NCBI GenBank assembly: GCA_039720395.1
Contig: CM077828.1
Location: 28,330,069 to 28,394,068, forward strand
Length of the DNA stretch: 64,000 nucleotides
Source of the DNA: Liquidambar formosana
Taxonomy: Eukaryota > Streptophyta > Magnoliopsida > Saxifragales > Altingiaceae
Direction: 5' to 3'
Under the pieces are notes generated by a model. That model was not told the origin of the DNA, ran no database searches, and saw only the letters and a list, made by a program, of their open reading frames with translations. The translations under genes were made by a program, and so were the position numbers. Below are positions 1-12,994 of the stretch, piece after piece. The stretch's first letter is position 1; each line of letters begins with the position of its first letter.

Positions 1-1283
1 AACATGGAGGCTATTAGGCTGATGGTGCTCTATTTTAAATGAGTCACAAAAATGAAAAAAAAAAAAAAAAATCCAAATATGCAGAGAGAGAGAGAGAACC
101 ATCCAAATTTCTCCCATAAAGTGGAAGTGGCAAGAGCCAAAGAAAAAAAATTAAAAAAAAAAAAGAAAATTAACAGAGCATGAAATTTTCTCTGCACATA
201 CATTTGCCTTTGTCAACTCAATTGCATATGCACCCAACCAGAACCCATATGAAATACAAACTCTACATATACATGTAGAACGATCCCAGCTTCATCATGC
301 TTCTCACTCTATCTCTCTCTAAAACCGTCCCCATGATCCCACATTAAAATTTTCTCTGCAACTCCTCCCACGACCATCACCTCCCTCTCTCTCTCTCCCT
401 CCCCATGACCGATCACTCATAAACATGTCAAAATCGTTCCTAATGAGACTTCAAGCTCATCTCCATATGCATCATGGGTCACCATTGAAAGATTAAAGGA
501 TGGTGGTGGGTCATGGGTCGTCGGTGGATAAGGGAGGAAGATGAAAAAGGTGACGGTGTGGGATGGGTCTGTTTTAAAGAGTTCATGGATGGACCTTTTT
601 TGGACATGGATGGGTCTCTTTCTTTCTCATGTTTAGAGAGAGAGAGAGAGAGATGAAGAAGAGAGTATTACTTGCACAAACGGTGCATTTATTATCTTGT
701 GGGACCAAGCGTTGGGTTTTGCAGGTTTTGCATTAAACAATGAATTAAACAAATGAGAATTTATTGAATTGGTAAAATAATGTAAAACGCTGTGTTTTGT
801 ATTAGGGGTATTTATGTCAATTAACAAATACCGTTAGCTCCGTTAAATGTTTCATTCTGACAAGGGGTGTCAGTGTAATTTCAGAAAGTATAAGGGGCGC
901 AGTGTATTAGTCAGTAAACACAGGGGGTGTAGATGTATTTTACCCTTTTTTTTTTTTTTTTACACCAATCGATGAGTAGTCAATAGTCAATAGACAAGTT
1001 AAAAAAACAATCATGCGCAGTTGGGTTGGGACTTGAGACTCGGGAGCAAAGGGAAGGAGACTAGGAGAGAGAGAGAGTTCAGAGAATGAGAGAACTGTGG
1101 TGGTCTGTTAAATAAATAAACATCTAAGATCTATGAGAAATGTTGGGTATCCAGAAATCGGGAATCCCAAACAGATATATGCTTAGGCCCTACAGTGAGT
1201 CAGTTTTGATCTTTTTGTGTTTGTTTGGTAGTTCCGAATTCAAATTAGCACCATCTACAATATATATATATATATATATATAT

Positions 1284-1691
1284 GGGTTAGGCTATTGTCA
1301 GCACGTAAAATATTCTAAACTCCTCATTTAATTTATATTTTAAAGGTTTTATGAAAAATATAAAGAAAATTTATGAAAATTAATTGCATAGTCTACTAGA
1401 AAACATCACTGGACAACTTTGTAGAAGAAATTTCTTCCAAAATCCGTCATTTAAGTAGACTTTTTGGCATTTTTTCATGAAAAATGAAACAGAGATTGTA
1501 AATGACCAAAAAGTCTACTCAAATTATAGATTTTGGAAAAAATTTATTCTACAAAGTTGTTCAAAAAGATTTTTTTTAGTGAATAATGTTATTAGTTTTC
1601 TTAAAAACCTTTTATATTTTTCAAAAGACCTCAAAAAGTGTAAACTAATAAGGGGTTTTGAGTACTTTATGTGGTGGCAATAGCCTCACTC
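1284..1691. mobile_element. MITE-like element with GGCTATTG-type terminal inverted repeats
   Basis: The left end reads GGGTTAGGCTATTGTCAGCAC and the right end is its imperfect inverse (GTGGTGGCAATAGCCTCAC). Both ends abut (TA)n, compatible with a tatatatat target duplication, although a TA repeat makes this uncertain. The interior is a long imperfect palindrome: AAAGTCTACT and its complement flank the centre near 1480, and ACAACTTTGTAGAA is inverted at both sides. It has no coding capacity. A relative with the same end motif and palindromic core lies at 20755-21126, and core fragments recur at about 56.1 and 61.1 kb. The superfamily is not certain. Confidence 0.6.
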
Positions 1692-2044
1692 TATATATAT
1701 TGACATCTTCTTTTTCACTGATGAGGATATCTAAATTTTTAATTCAAATAATCTCTTAGGAATCCAAGTAAGTACATCACTTATTTTTCATTAATCAACA
1801 TCTAAAATTAATTTGATTGGTGATTAATCATAAGAGAGGGAAAAAAAAAAAAAAAACCTAAATTTTTTACTTTAAATCTGAAAAACTATTAGTTCACCTC
1901 TCAAAATTAATTTAAACTAGTATAAATGTCTATTTTTATTTTGGTAATGATAGACACCAAATTGGAACACATAGGCACACACTTGAATACATATACACGT
2001 TGGCACACACTCAAGCTTAAACTCCAAAACCCCTCAACAGAACA

Positions 2045-2047
2045 CCC

Positions 2048-2078
<31 letters not shown>

Positions 2079-2087
2079 AAAAAAAAA
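2045..2087. repeat. C24-A19 homopolymer pair
   Basis: A run of 24 cytosines is followed directly by 19 adenines. Similar C or G runs of 19-22 bases occur inside the amine oxidase gene at 5197, 6488 and 6607. Confidence 0.95.
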
Positions 2088-2888
2088 CCACATTTTTATG
2101 TGCATTGTCCACATTCTAGCATCTAGCATTGCTTTGCAATAACGAACCATTATGGAAATATTTCTACTATAAGAGGTAAAATACAAATGAGCCACAAACC
2201 AAGAGGGCAATCCCCTAAGTTGAATACAATGATGTAACTAAAATTGGATGGTACATAAATTGTTAGGGTAGTCGTGTTGTATATCTTGGCAAAAGTAATT
2301 TTGAAACAAACTACCCACTGGTCCCAAAAAAAAAATCAAACCAGTCCTCGGTGCCTAATAATATTGGGTTTTTGGAAAACGAGGTTACCACCTAACTCTT
2401 CTGGACCACGGGATTCCACCCACTTTTAACTTAGGAAAACATGGGCTCAGTAAAGTCCACGTAGCTATGAATGCACAGTCAAGGTCAAGGATTTTGACAA
2501 CTTATTCAAAAAAGGAAAAATATCTGACTAAAATGAAAAAGGTCCTGTGGGTTTATCAACTTGATCAGAACTGAGGTCCACAAACTTCAATCATTTCCAA
2601 GAAGACAAAATCCAAAATATCACTGCCAGAATAAATGGAAATTCACAAAGACAAATCCAGCTATTGATCATACGGTACACACAGAAACCAGTGGAAGAGA
2701 ATGTACCATCAAAGTAGTTCACTCATTTGAAAACCTACAATTATTATGAGTCACTGAATTTAAGTCATCCGCTAAACTGGAAGAAACAAATAGCGGATGA
2801 AGAGAGCAGCTGAGGGAAGCACCGCATTGAATCCCGGTATTCGGATGCCGAAGACAAAAGATCAATTGATTTTGGTAGTACTAAGGAT

Positions 2889-5187
2889 TCAGAGCTTTGC
2901 TAGCAACCCATTCTGAATTGGCTTGGCTTCCCCATTTTCTTTGACATCATTGTCTTTGGCTAATTCGCATACACTGGGTGCGACATCCACGGCAGGAGAG
3001 CAGTTGAAGAACCCATGAGGCTGCACCAATAAACATCGACATAGTGACATAGTACGGGGATCAATGCATGTCAGAAACAAAATTATATTTAAGTGATTAT
3101 GCTTATAAAGTAATATCACTCCAAATATCTAATTCTACAAAGCATCTAAGATTTTTATTTTTATTTGTTGGCCAGCCTCAAGGTGTTCAAACCTTTGGCC
3201 CAACTATGCCCCATATCCCCAGTCTCAAGCAGGGCCACAACCCGCTTGAGCATGTAAACAGCCAGGAAAACCCAGGTGGGTGTGGCTGGTCCCTTCGGAA
3301 TACGAGGAGTTGAAACCAGCACTTTTTGCTTCCTGAGAGATAGGTGCCAAAACCAACTGAGCCATCCCTCAGGGTTTACAAAACCAGTAAGATGATCACA
3401 GCACATCTAAAATGATTTTAGTAACCGTTCAGACAAATAGAAAGGAGAAGGTAAGAAAAATTATATTAAGGCCATTATATTTTTGAAGGCCCTTCTAGAA
3501 GAATTTAACTCTTCAAAATGACGAAGCCGTGAAAAACGAATACCTGAAAAGATGGCACACATCTTCATAATGCAGTTTACATGATAACAGTCAGTAAACA
3601 TTTTTACCTACCTAGCGTTAATTCAATGTGCTGATGTTTCTACCAGTCATCAAAATTGACTTAAAACAGCATATTTTGTTACTCTTTCTAGGAAATGCTG
3701 ACATATACAGTTTGTTCTTAATATCATAATAAGAACCATATTCATGCACATGCAAACAATCAGGTGAGAACTCTATTCAACAGCAATACTGAAAAAGACA
3801 TGGAGATATTAAGTAGGTGAATACCATAAGCATAAAACCAATGCGATCCACTGGCATAACAGGCCAGTCTTCCAGCCGAGGAATATGTGTGATTCCAAAC
3901 ACATACCTGCAATTGACACAATTAGTTATTAACACATACACTAGAATAAGCCAAGCTGAAAATGACACCCTGTGGTAAAACAAAGCAAGAAAAGGTAAAC
4001 ATCATAAATAATTTATAAACTATAAATCCTCTTATGAAAACGTAACTGTTACATATGGAAGGCAACTGTCTCAATAATAAAGTAAACACTTTAGATGATG
4101 ATTGAATTCATAAGAAAAAAGAATCATTGAAAAAATCATAATTAAAAATAAAAAGAAAAATAAATATGCAACATTTGATGATGATGCCGGTGGTGGGATC
4201 CATTTTTTTTTTTTTTTTTTTTTTTGGGTTACTTGGATGGTGCCAATACTTGATGCAAAGTGGCCGTTCTCAAAACTTGAACCTGCACCTTCATGCTGAC
4301 TTTCACCATTACACCAGACAATGGCCCCTAGCTATTTACATAGACTATAACAAACCTTTATGGGGAAACAAAAAGGAAGGAAGAAGATAATTTCAACCTA
4401 CCAAAGAACAATATCAGTTTCTTCCAAAGACCGATTCTGCTTAACCCATGTGGCCAATCCTTCACCAACACGTGGATTTTGATTAGGAAACTCTCCTCCA
4501 GGAAATGTCTCACCACGCGCATATGGTGTAACCCAAAGATTATGTTTCAAGAAAGCAGCTCTTCTCAGAAACTTGGCCTCAGAACCAGCTAATGGCAAAC
4601 AATTTGAACCAGGTAATAACTTGTAACCCGTTAGCTGTCCAGTCCTATTGACAGTTCTCGTATTCCTAACCTGGAGTACAAAATGGTATGCATTTTCAAT
4701 CAAACAATTATGCCAGTCACTCAAAAAATGACTAAAAAAAATGATGCCATGAGCTGTAAAAATTGTGAATAAAAGTCTCAATCTGTGTGCAAGGCACCTT
4801 TGACTACATCTTCTCTCATATGGCATATGCCTAATAAAAACTTTCCTTAATTTCTAAGCCACAAGGCATTTTAAAGCCGCTTCAACTAGAGGTGAACTGC
4901 CAGGAAAGCCTAAAAAATGCCTTTCTAGAAGCTTGGAACAAGTGTCTTTTCTTTATATATATATATTTTTTATAATAAACTTCAAGAACTTTGAAACTTG
5001 AGAATTTGAGGATACAACAGATATTATTAGAAACCAAGTTCAAATTTATATAAAACATATTAAAACAACATCGCAAAAATATACAAGCAGTGACTTCACA
5101 AGCTTTTTATTTTATTCTATTTCATTTGACGGTTTCTTTTTGTTTGTTTGTTCGTTGTTGTTGTTGTGTTATTTTTTATTATTATAA

Positions 5188-5218
<31 letters not shown>

Positions 5219-8200
5219 TGGTTTGAAGGCACAGTGTATGGCTTTCACTAAACAATTTTATATAGGTCCATAAACAGTCCAAAATTACATGAGCAAGCTT
5301 CCATATACAGTCCAGAATTCCATGAACAAGCTAAATCTAAATGGTGAAAAGGGGAAAAAGGATAACGTAGGAAAACCGTACCAGTGAAGTGTCAATCTCC
5401 TCCAACACTAGTACTTCATTCAGGTAAATGGTGCCAGTCAGGCTTAGCAGAGGTCAGACCGATCTTAGAAGCACAGCCCAAACTATAGGACCGAATCTCA
5501 AACTCACATAGAACTCAAACTGACCCAAACCCTCCAGATAAGTATTTCCATCACATTTTCTATGCAGGAATGAGATTTTTTTTCTCCTTTCCCATCCAAT
5601 AGAAGATAATACGCAAAACAGTATCTTTTAAATGCACTAATGCTCAGTTCACTTTAAGAAACATGTTTGATATAAATTTACATGTAAACAACACCAGTAC
5701 ATATCTCCTGTTTGAGTTGGTCTTTTGATGTATTATGGGCGTTGTCCTTTTCTAATCCAAAAGTCCAAAGCATTATATTTGAGTGGGTTTTAATTGATTT
5801 TTTTTCTTTTTCTGATTTCTTTTTTCCCCCCTAAATATTGAGATGTAAAAGGAGAAATAAGATACAAATAAGAAACTTTTGAGGTTGCCAAATTTAGTGT
5901 TCTAGAATACAAGTGTAACAAGTTTTTTTCGCCGGATGCCTATTGATGATTTTTTGGATAGCTTGGTTCTCTAGTTTTTTCCGCTTTGTTTTCCTTTTGG
6001 TATACTCCCTGTATACATGGCTTTTGCCTACTTTTGATCTAATTCAACTTTTACCTTTATCAAAAAAAAGGTGTAGCAAGTTTTGAATCTCGCTGCCTGG
6101 ATTGCCATCACTAGGGTACTAATGAATTGTGGTAACACTCTCTATACAATATAAAACAAAGTCCAGCAAAAACTTTTGAACCCTCCTTCTAGGAGCATCT
6201 ACAATTCCCTTTCACTGCTCCTAAAGGCAAATAAGACTCAAAATTAAAAAGCTTGATCAGCAGGACTAGGTAAATGACAGACTCTTTGACAAAATATCAA
6301 AGGTTCTCAAGATCGATAAGCTCACAGATTGCTAGATGAAAACCAGTTGAACATGATTTTTAAAAAAAAAATCGTTCACAATTAGAAAGGGACATTTAGA
6401 CACTAAGCCAAAATGAAACCATTCCATTTTGTTTTCCAAAGTGTTAGCACTCACAATACATCCTTTAAATTAAATAAGTTTAAAATGCCCCCCCCCCCCC
6501 CCCCCCCCCAACCAAAAAAAAAAAAAAAGAAGAGACAAGGGCTGGAAAAAATAAGAAGACATCGTCAAGGAATGGCCTATTTCCACATTCATTTTGGCTA
6601 CATCCACCCCCCCCCCCCCCCCCCCTCTCTCTTCTCTATGAGCAAAAGGGGTGTGAAAACAAACCATAGAGGGGCACGGATGCAGCCAAAAAGGGAGTGG
6701 CCCTCCCCAGCATCAAATGTGATTGAATAAATCATTCCTTAAAAAGTTAAAATCCTATAATTGATATGATAATAAAGTAATAAACGAAAGAAAAAAGATT
6801 CATTTAAACAAACTAGAAATGAATTGTGCTGTTTCCATGTGGTATCAAAGTTTGCCCAAATAAATGACACTCAATAAAGGGAAGAAAAAAACAAACAAAA
6901 AAATAAATAAAATAAGAGCCTGTCAGGGAATTTCAGGAAGTGGACCAGGCTGGGTCTACTCCCTTAATAGTTAATCCTATATGGTTTTTTTGAAAACCAA
7001 CTTTTTAGTTGATTTTGAAAAACGAGGTTCATGCCATGTATTTTTATGAAGCTGAATAATCATATACAGGAGAAAGAACCTTACAAAACAGCAATTAATT
7101 GAAACCTGGTCAAACTCATCTACAGCGAACCGGGTTTTTATTTTTCCCAAATGGCCCCTAAAAGTGATAATACTATACACAAATCTCTAACAAAAATAAC
7201 AAGAACAGCTTCTACAACCAGGGTAAGAAGGCCTTACAATCCAATGGCGAGCAGACAAAGGATTACAATCACGCATTGCTTGCAATTCAGATTTAAGCAG
7301 TTTCTCTTCAGCATAGAATGCATTATTGTGAATGTTATTCTTCCCAGGTTCCTCAACTTTAAGATCCACCTCAACAACCTACAAAATTAAAATTAAAATA
7401 ACAATAATAACAAAACTGTTATTGTTAGATAGAAAGACGAAAAAACATATTCATCTATATCAGAAGCATGTTGTTTAAGAGGGATAGGATATGGTCATGT
7501 CATGAACGCTAACTACATACAATAAGTCATCATCTCAAAATAATTGATAAAATGATGTAGTAATGATTCATGATTGCATCATAAGAATAGAATGAGGCCA
7601 TCATGATCCTTCTACTGAAAATAAGGTAGCATCTGCCTGTCATTCAAAGGAAATTGGTAACCAAATCAGAACTGTGCATTGGGTAGAAAAGCAGCAGTCA
7701 ACCAACTGTTTGTTAAGTCAACAAAAAACTGTCTGCTTTTCTACAGTATTTGCCACCACTACCAATACCACTACCAATACCAATACTAAGGGACCAGTGC
7801 AACATATAAATTAATCACTGTATAACTAAAACAAAGAGTTACAAAAGCAGTGTACCTGATTGAAAGTTTCACCGGGTTTGCAATCAACAGCCATGTCCAT
7901 ACGAGCAACAAAAAAGTGTTGATGAACTGGAGCATATAATCCTGGTGCAATGGTTGTACCATATTTTCGAGTTTCTCCAGGTTGCAATGCTCCTAAGCTT
8001 AGAATTCCTGTAAGTTTAACTTCAGCTTCGATTTTTCCATCCTGTAACAAAATATAATTTACAAATGATCCTAAATTCCCAAAAGCTGGCATAATTCAAC
8101 CAATGGTCACAGCAACAAAGCAGAAATTTGGTTTACCACTAAGCTAATGGAAATAACAGAGAAAACAGAAGCAAGTAGCTCATGAAAAGGGAGCCAACAT

Positions 8201-10035
8201 AATATTCATTACATGGGGATCCAACTATATTCACAATATTCATAATTCACAGAAGCAAGTAGCTCATACAAAGGGAGCCAACATAATATTCATTACAAGG
8301 GGAGCCAACATAATTCACAATATCATAGAGAATGAATGCAAAAAGTGCCTCTGCTTCATAAACATTGTGCATTGATTATTAGAAACTCTAAATAATATTC
8401 CATCAGAAAATTTCTTCCATTGCGGAAGTGATGAACTAGGCAAACGAACAATCACAACAATACAAGCAACCTAAAATTTTAAGATAAAATACAAAAACTG
8501 GAGACTTCAACCTGCCTGATAAAAGTGCCAAAAGAATCCATACTCATAATTAGCCACAGTACATATAAAAGACACTGTCAACCGTCTAGACCTCCGAACT
8601 TCTGCTAAGCCTGTTCTCCAGTCTTGGTGCTTCCATAGAATCCCATGATCTTCTTCATGCAAACACACGCAATTTTCAGTTGTTTCCACGCCTCCACTGA
8701 AATTTGTAAAGTGGGCATCAAAGTATTTGATATAGCCTAAACAATCACATCCCTGTTGAGGTAACTTCATTTTAGACCAATTTGATTAAAAAAAGATGAA
8801 AGAGCATAATGTTAAAAATCAAATGTAATTAACACTATAGTGAGAAATAGCTTCCGAACCTTCTTAAGAGAATGCGCATTTTTTCCAAGGCCATCTTCAC
8901 CCGCATCAAAAGCATTTTTTCTATAATGTGGTTCATTCGGATCTCCATAAGGCACAACCATCTCCACAAAACTCAACCTATGAGCTACAGATCTTCTACC
9001 CCGACTACCATCAATGTATGCAACAGAATATATAACCAAACCCTCTCTGGGAGTGAAACCAATACGAAAATTCCACTGCCAACCACAAATAAAACAACAA
9101 AATTGTTTAATATAATGTTTTGAATTTTGTAAAACACAAATAAATAAAACAGTTTAATAAATCAGGAAGTACCTTCTGCCATTCTACAAAGTGCCCATTA
9201 ACGCGGAAGCTTGGCCCTTCAGGCTGAATAATTTGTAGAGGCTTCACATCACTCCGATCAACGCCACCTCTTGTCCCACCGGAAGTGTAATTCCTCAATG
9301 GATCAGCTGGAGGTAAGGGAACAAATTTACGGTCCTCAAACTCCGACCACCACCATATTTTGCATATCAACAACCACATAGATGCCCTCAACCGGGCGTG
9401 CATAACCATTTTCCATTGGGCAGTCACTCTCAGTTCTACAGAATATAAGTGGTTTAGCAAGTCTTCGGCTAGGAGCATCAGCATCACTGTGATAACCAAC
9501 ACACCTGTTGAAAGTGCATGAAGGCCAAGTGTGAATAAAAGAGAATGACATAAATTTGCTTCCTATCCACAGAGAATACCTGCAGGCACTAGTGGGATGT
9601 AGATTTAACTAACCAGGCGTCAACCATAACAAGGTCCATATCTTCAATACCCCTCTTCTTCATTGCCTCCCTGAATGGAGGATGGTCTTTCACAACAGCT
9701 TCACATTCAGCATATTCCACAGCATCCTGGAGTCGGAAAGAAAGGAATTTAGGTCATGCTGCATAAATTGGGAAGGCTATTTACAAACACAGCCCATAGC
9801 TTCGAACTAGGGGTGGCAATTTCGAATCCAAGCACGAGCCCAAATAAACCCAACCCAATTTGGCTTTCTTTTCAATTTGACAACCCAGTATGTTAAAATT
9901 GAGAAAAGGGAACCAATGTAAAGATTAGTTGGTTTTGAATTTGACAACTAAACTGGCCAGTGATAACATATAAGGCATTGTTTATAGATAGGAAAAACAA
10001 AATTAAAAGGCTTATGTTTCCCAAGTGCAAAAAAT

Positions 10036-10075
<40 letters not shown>

Positions 10076-12519
10076 TATATATGGATGGTGAGTTTCCAGT
10101 TTGGAATTTTTTAGTTATGATATTTCTTTAATAGGCATATTACTCAATACCTATTTTACTTATCAATGATAGAATAATAACCATAGTCCCAAGCAATTTT
10201 CCAGCCATTTCCTAGTCTTATTAAAACTTCCATTAAATTTTTTTAAAAAAAATAAAGGGTTAAAGAGTAAAAAAGGTTGCTTAGACAGTTGGAATTTCTC
10301 AACCCAATTGATATAGAGGACACCCCATCTTAAACCCACTAACTACTATCATACTTCCCACGGCAACATAAGAAGCAAAATCAAATGTGAAATTTGTCAT
10401 ACAAAAATAAGGAGCTTCTAAAGTTGTACAAAAATTAATGTCCTTAATCTAGAACTTTGCATTAATGTAAAAAACCTAGCCACACAATTCTTCCAGTAAT
10501 CAACATTAGCAGAAATATAAAAATAGAATACCATCTGCTGTTTTTGCTATTCTTCCGTGCATTATTCTTCAGCAGAAAGTCTAGTTAAAAAGACCAATAA
10601 ATTGAGAAGTTCAAACATTAATCTCGATTAGATTTTAAAGCCAAAATGAACATAGAAAGTGCACCAAACAAGATCAGATGTCGAGAAAATGGCATACCAT
10701 AGGAGGCTGAACATCTGGAACAACTTGTGATGAAATTACTTTTCCCCTATGATGTCCACCTCGAGTTACTGCATGTACTTCTGATAGCTCAACAACCCAT
10801 ATGCTTGTCTTATTTGACTTTTTGTTGTAGACAATAAGTCTAGCTCGCCTTGGAGGAAGTTTGCTAGGAATTACAGGTCCACCTTTGGTTCTGGGAAGTA
10901 ATGATGGTTGGAAAGGGGGGAAGAAATATGCATCTGCCAATGCAACAACATGTTTATCGGGTTCCAACAGAACCACTTCAACAAACCGCATGCTATCTCT
11001 TACCTGAAATGATTTTTTTTTTTTAAATAATAATAATAAATAGTTAAATATCCAAAAGCATAGACAACCTTAAGAGTTCCTACAACCAATTACATAATAT
11101 TTTTTATTAAACAAGCAAAATTTTCCAAGAAACATGACATAGTGTAATTAGAAACCTCAGGTGTGGCTCCAGCTGCCCTGACAGTTGCCACTGCCACCGA
11201 GATTTCAGCAGCAGACAAAGGATCCAAAGGATGGCTGGTTTGAGCCCGCAGCATGATTGGGACCCCTGCATAAGCAATGCAATGAACTTGATAAATCAAA
11301 CTAGTTAATCAGGACACATTATGCAGCATCTACAATAGAAGAAAATAAAGGAAAGGGTAAAGCATCAAGTAAGCCAAAAGTTTCCCCCTAATATCATACT
11401 GATAATGATCCACTACCAAAATAATATAAAATTATTAAAAATTTTGAGATATTGACTTGTACAACTCACGCCATTTAGCCAACTTTTAAATATGCAAATG
11501 CAAACATTACACTATGAAATACGAAAAAGTTTCACATGCAAGAATTTCATCTTCCAACCACAGGAGGATTCAGACACAATCCCCTTGTTTTGTAAGCAAA
11601 ATTAACTAATTCCACATAATGTGCATAATATCACCAGCAACAACAATCACACATTTCTAATGGCATAGGTTATCAAGTGACCCTACCAAGTTCAAATTCC
11701 ATTGCTAAATTTCAGAGAAAAAATTAAAATTTCTGCATATTTTAAAGATGAAATTCAATGAAGGGACTTTGACAATATATTGATGATAAAATTTCTGTCT
11801 TATGTCATCTTTCCTGTTTATCTCATGAACTCCAAAAATTGAAATCTCTATATGCACATCTGGAGCAATTCTAACAGAAATGCTTGTCTTAAACCATCTT
11901 TCATTTCAGATGCATTCGCATTCTATTAAGCCATTCCATGGACCACACATAAACCTTAGACTCGTAATTTCTAATCAAGCTTCATCGAAGTAAGAATTTG
12001 CACAAATTGACTACGAATTCGCATAAATGTTCTAAATATTGTCATGTAACCATGAATAACAGACTTGTCGACTTCTGATTACACTTATCTGTAGCTCTCT
12101 CCCTGTCTGTTTTCTTTCTTTAACCTTATCAATACACCAACAATAAGCTCTACAAGAATGGAACTCAAATGTATAGGTTCTTTCCCTATTCTATTTTGGC
12201 TACATTGGATTTGCATAAATACCAACCCAAGTACCCAACCTAAGCTTCCCCCTACCCCAACCCAACCAAAGACTGTATATACAAGCATCCAAGAGGCTTT
12301 ACCACCAGTTGATAAAGCTATTTATCTAGCGCATTGAAAAAAGGAAAGCACGTCCTATCCAAAGCATCAAAAAACGAAAAGAAACCAAGAAATGAAACAT
12401 ATTAAGCAAATAGCAACCATGCTCAAACATCAAAATCATTCTTTCTTTTTTTCTTTTTTTTTTTTTTTGTTTTTGGTCTGAAAAAATCATTCAAATCAAT
12501 ACATATATATATATAGTAA

Positions 12520-12552
<33 letters not shown>

Positions 12553-12850
12553 AGAGAGAGAGGACGAAGGTACCTTTGGAGGAAGCATTTGCAGAAGTTT
12601 CCGGAAGAGAACCAATCAGGGACGCCATTCCAGCTTTCTTGCCTCGCTGATCGTCTAGACGATCGATCGAAGCGACGGTCCAATCCGCCGCAGCGGTTGC
12701 TGCCGCCGCCGTCGCAGAAACGGCGGAGGGAGCCGAGACGACGGCTGGAGCGGCCGCCGCCACAGCCTGGCGGCGAATGGAAACGGAATCGCTGCGAATG
12801 CAACAAGGACGAGGAGAAGAAGGCGTCGTTTTTTTCGCAGTTGTGGCCAT
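2889..12850 (-). CDS. Copper amine oxidase (peroxisomal, CuAO-zeta type), 12 exons, exon 5 frameshifted
   Basis: Primary amine oxidase: oxidises primary amines or di/polyamines to aldehyde, H2O2 and ammonia using copper and topaquinone. Exons (-): 12850-12574, 11265-11156, 11003-10698, 9726-9614, 9504-9173, 9075-8860, 8752-8516, 8041-7856, 7378-7238, 4670-4402, 3906-3825, 3020-2889; all phases join. After allowing for one extra base in exon 5 the product is about 799 aa (Arabidopsis CuAO-zeta, from memory, about 776). The topaquinone tyrosine is in [12 protein letters not shown] (exon 7, about residue 520). Copper histidines are in HQHFF (exon 8) and in KHNLWVT (exon 10). The protein ends in AKL, a PTS1 peroxisomal signal. 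Exon 1 is Ala/Ser/Pro-rich and poorly conserved. Exon 7 uses a GC donor. As written, exon 5 shifts frame near 9343-9345 and would truncate the protein before the catalytic domain, so this is either a broken allele or a sequence error. Confidence 0.93.
3166..3372 (-). mobile_element. tRNA-derived SINE in amine oxidase intron 11
   Basis: On the minus strand the element starts with a tRNA-like head: A box TGGCTCAGTTGG (3353-3364) and B box GGTTTCAACTCC (3306-3317), close to the Pol III consensus and about 35 bases apart. A non-tRNA body of about 140 bases follows, ending in an A-rich tail (AACAAATAAAAATAAAAA). It has the same orientation as the host gene. No clean target duplication was found, so the exact ends are approximate. 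Confidence 0.75.
5197..5216. repeat. G20 homopolymer in amine oxidase intron 9
   Basis: Nine thymines are followed by 20 guanines. On the minus strand, the transcribed sense, this reads C20-A9, the same order as the C-then-A tracts at 2045 and 6488. Confidence 0.95.
5927..6070 (+). mobile_element. 5'-truncated LINE 3' end in amine oxidase intron 9
   Basis: This 144-base fragment ends in TTTATCAAAAAAAAG, typical of plant L1-type LINE 3' ends. It is flanked by a 14-bp target duplication with one mismatch: gtgtaacaagtttt at 5913-5926 and gtgtagcaagtttt at 6071-6084. The interior contains the TATACTCCCTGTATACATGG-like text commonly seen in L1 3' UTRs. It is antisense to the host gene and carries no coding domain. 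Confidence 0.75.
6488..6625. repeat. C22 and C19 homopolymers in amine oxidase intron 9
   Basis: C22 lies at 6488-6509, followed by an A-rich run, and C19 at 6607-6625, followed by CT repeats. The two are about 100 bases apart. They explain the proline- and glycine-rich small frames seen here, which are not genes. Confidence 0.95.
10037..10073. repeat. (AC)n microsatellite in amine oxidase intron 3
   Basis: About 18 uninterrupted AC units followed by ATAT; an ordinary dinucleotide SSR. Confidence 0.95.
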
Positions 12851-12938
12851 TGTAAAGGGTTCGCAAGCTCGCCAAATCCACCGTAGTTGTAGCTCTCACT
12901 GCAATCTACTGACATACAGCAAATCTCTGCTACCACTC

Positions 12939-12994
12939 TTCTCTCTCTCCCCCTCTCTCCTCACCACCTCTCTCTCTCTCTCTCTCTCTCTCTA
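12939..12994 (-). promoter_or_regulatory. GA-rich 5' leader/promoter tract of amine oxidase
   Basis: CT-rich on the plus strand, so GA-rich in the gene's sense, about 90-145 bases upstream of the ATG at 12850. GA/CT tracts are common in plant 5' UTRs and core promoters. Further upstream are a TATATATA stretch near 13110-13120 and a CACGTG G-box at 13189-13194. These sites were assigned only by motif and position. Confidence 0.45.

Larger units (their letters stand above)
1..2888. other. AT-rich intergenic flank
   Basis: No gene is supported here. The stretch holds poly-A runs, short GA/CT microsatellites (near 82-97, 380-396 and 637-652), one MITE-like element (listed separately) and an unusual C24-A19 homopolymer pair at 2045-2087. 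The small open frames here have no recognisable family and overlap low-complexity sequence. The right end, next to the stop codon at 2889, should contain the 3' UTR of the copper amine oxidase gene, which reads leftward. Confidence 0.6.

Noticed and set aside
6413..6730. Proline-rich frame of 105 codons
   Set aside because: Made of C22 and C19 homopolymers inside an intron.
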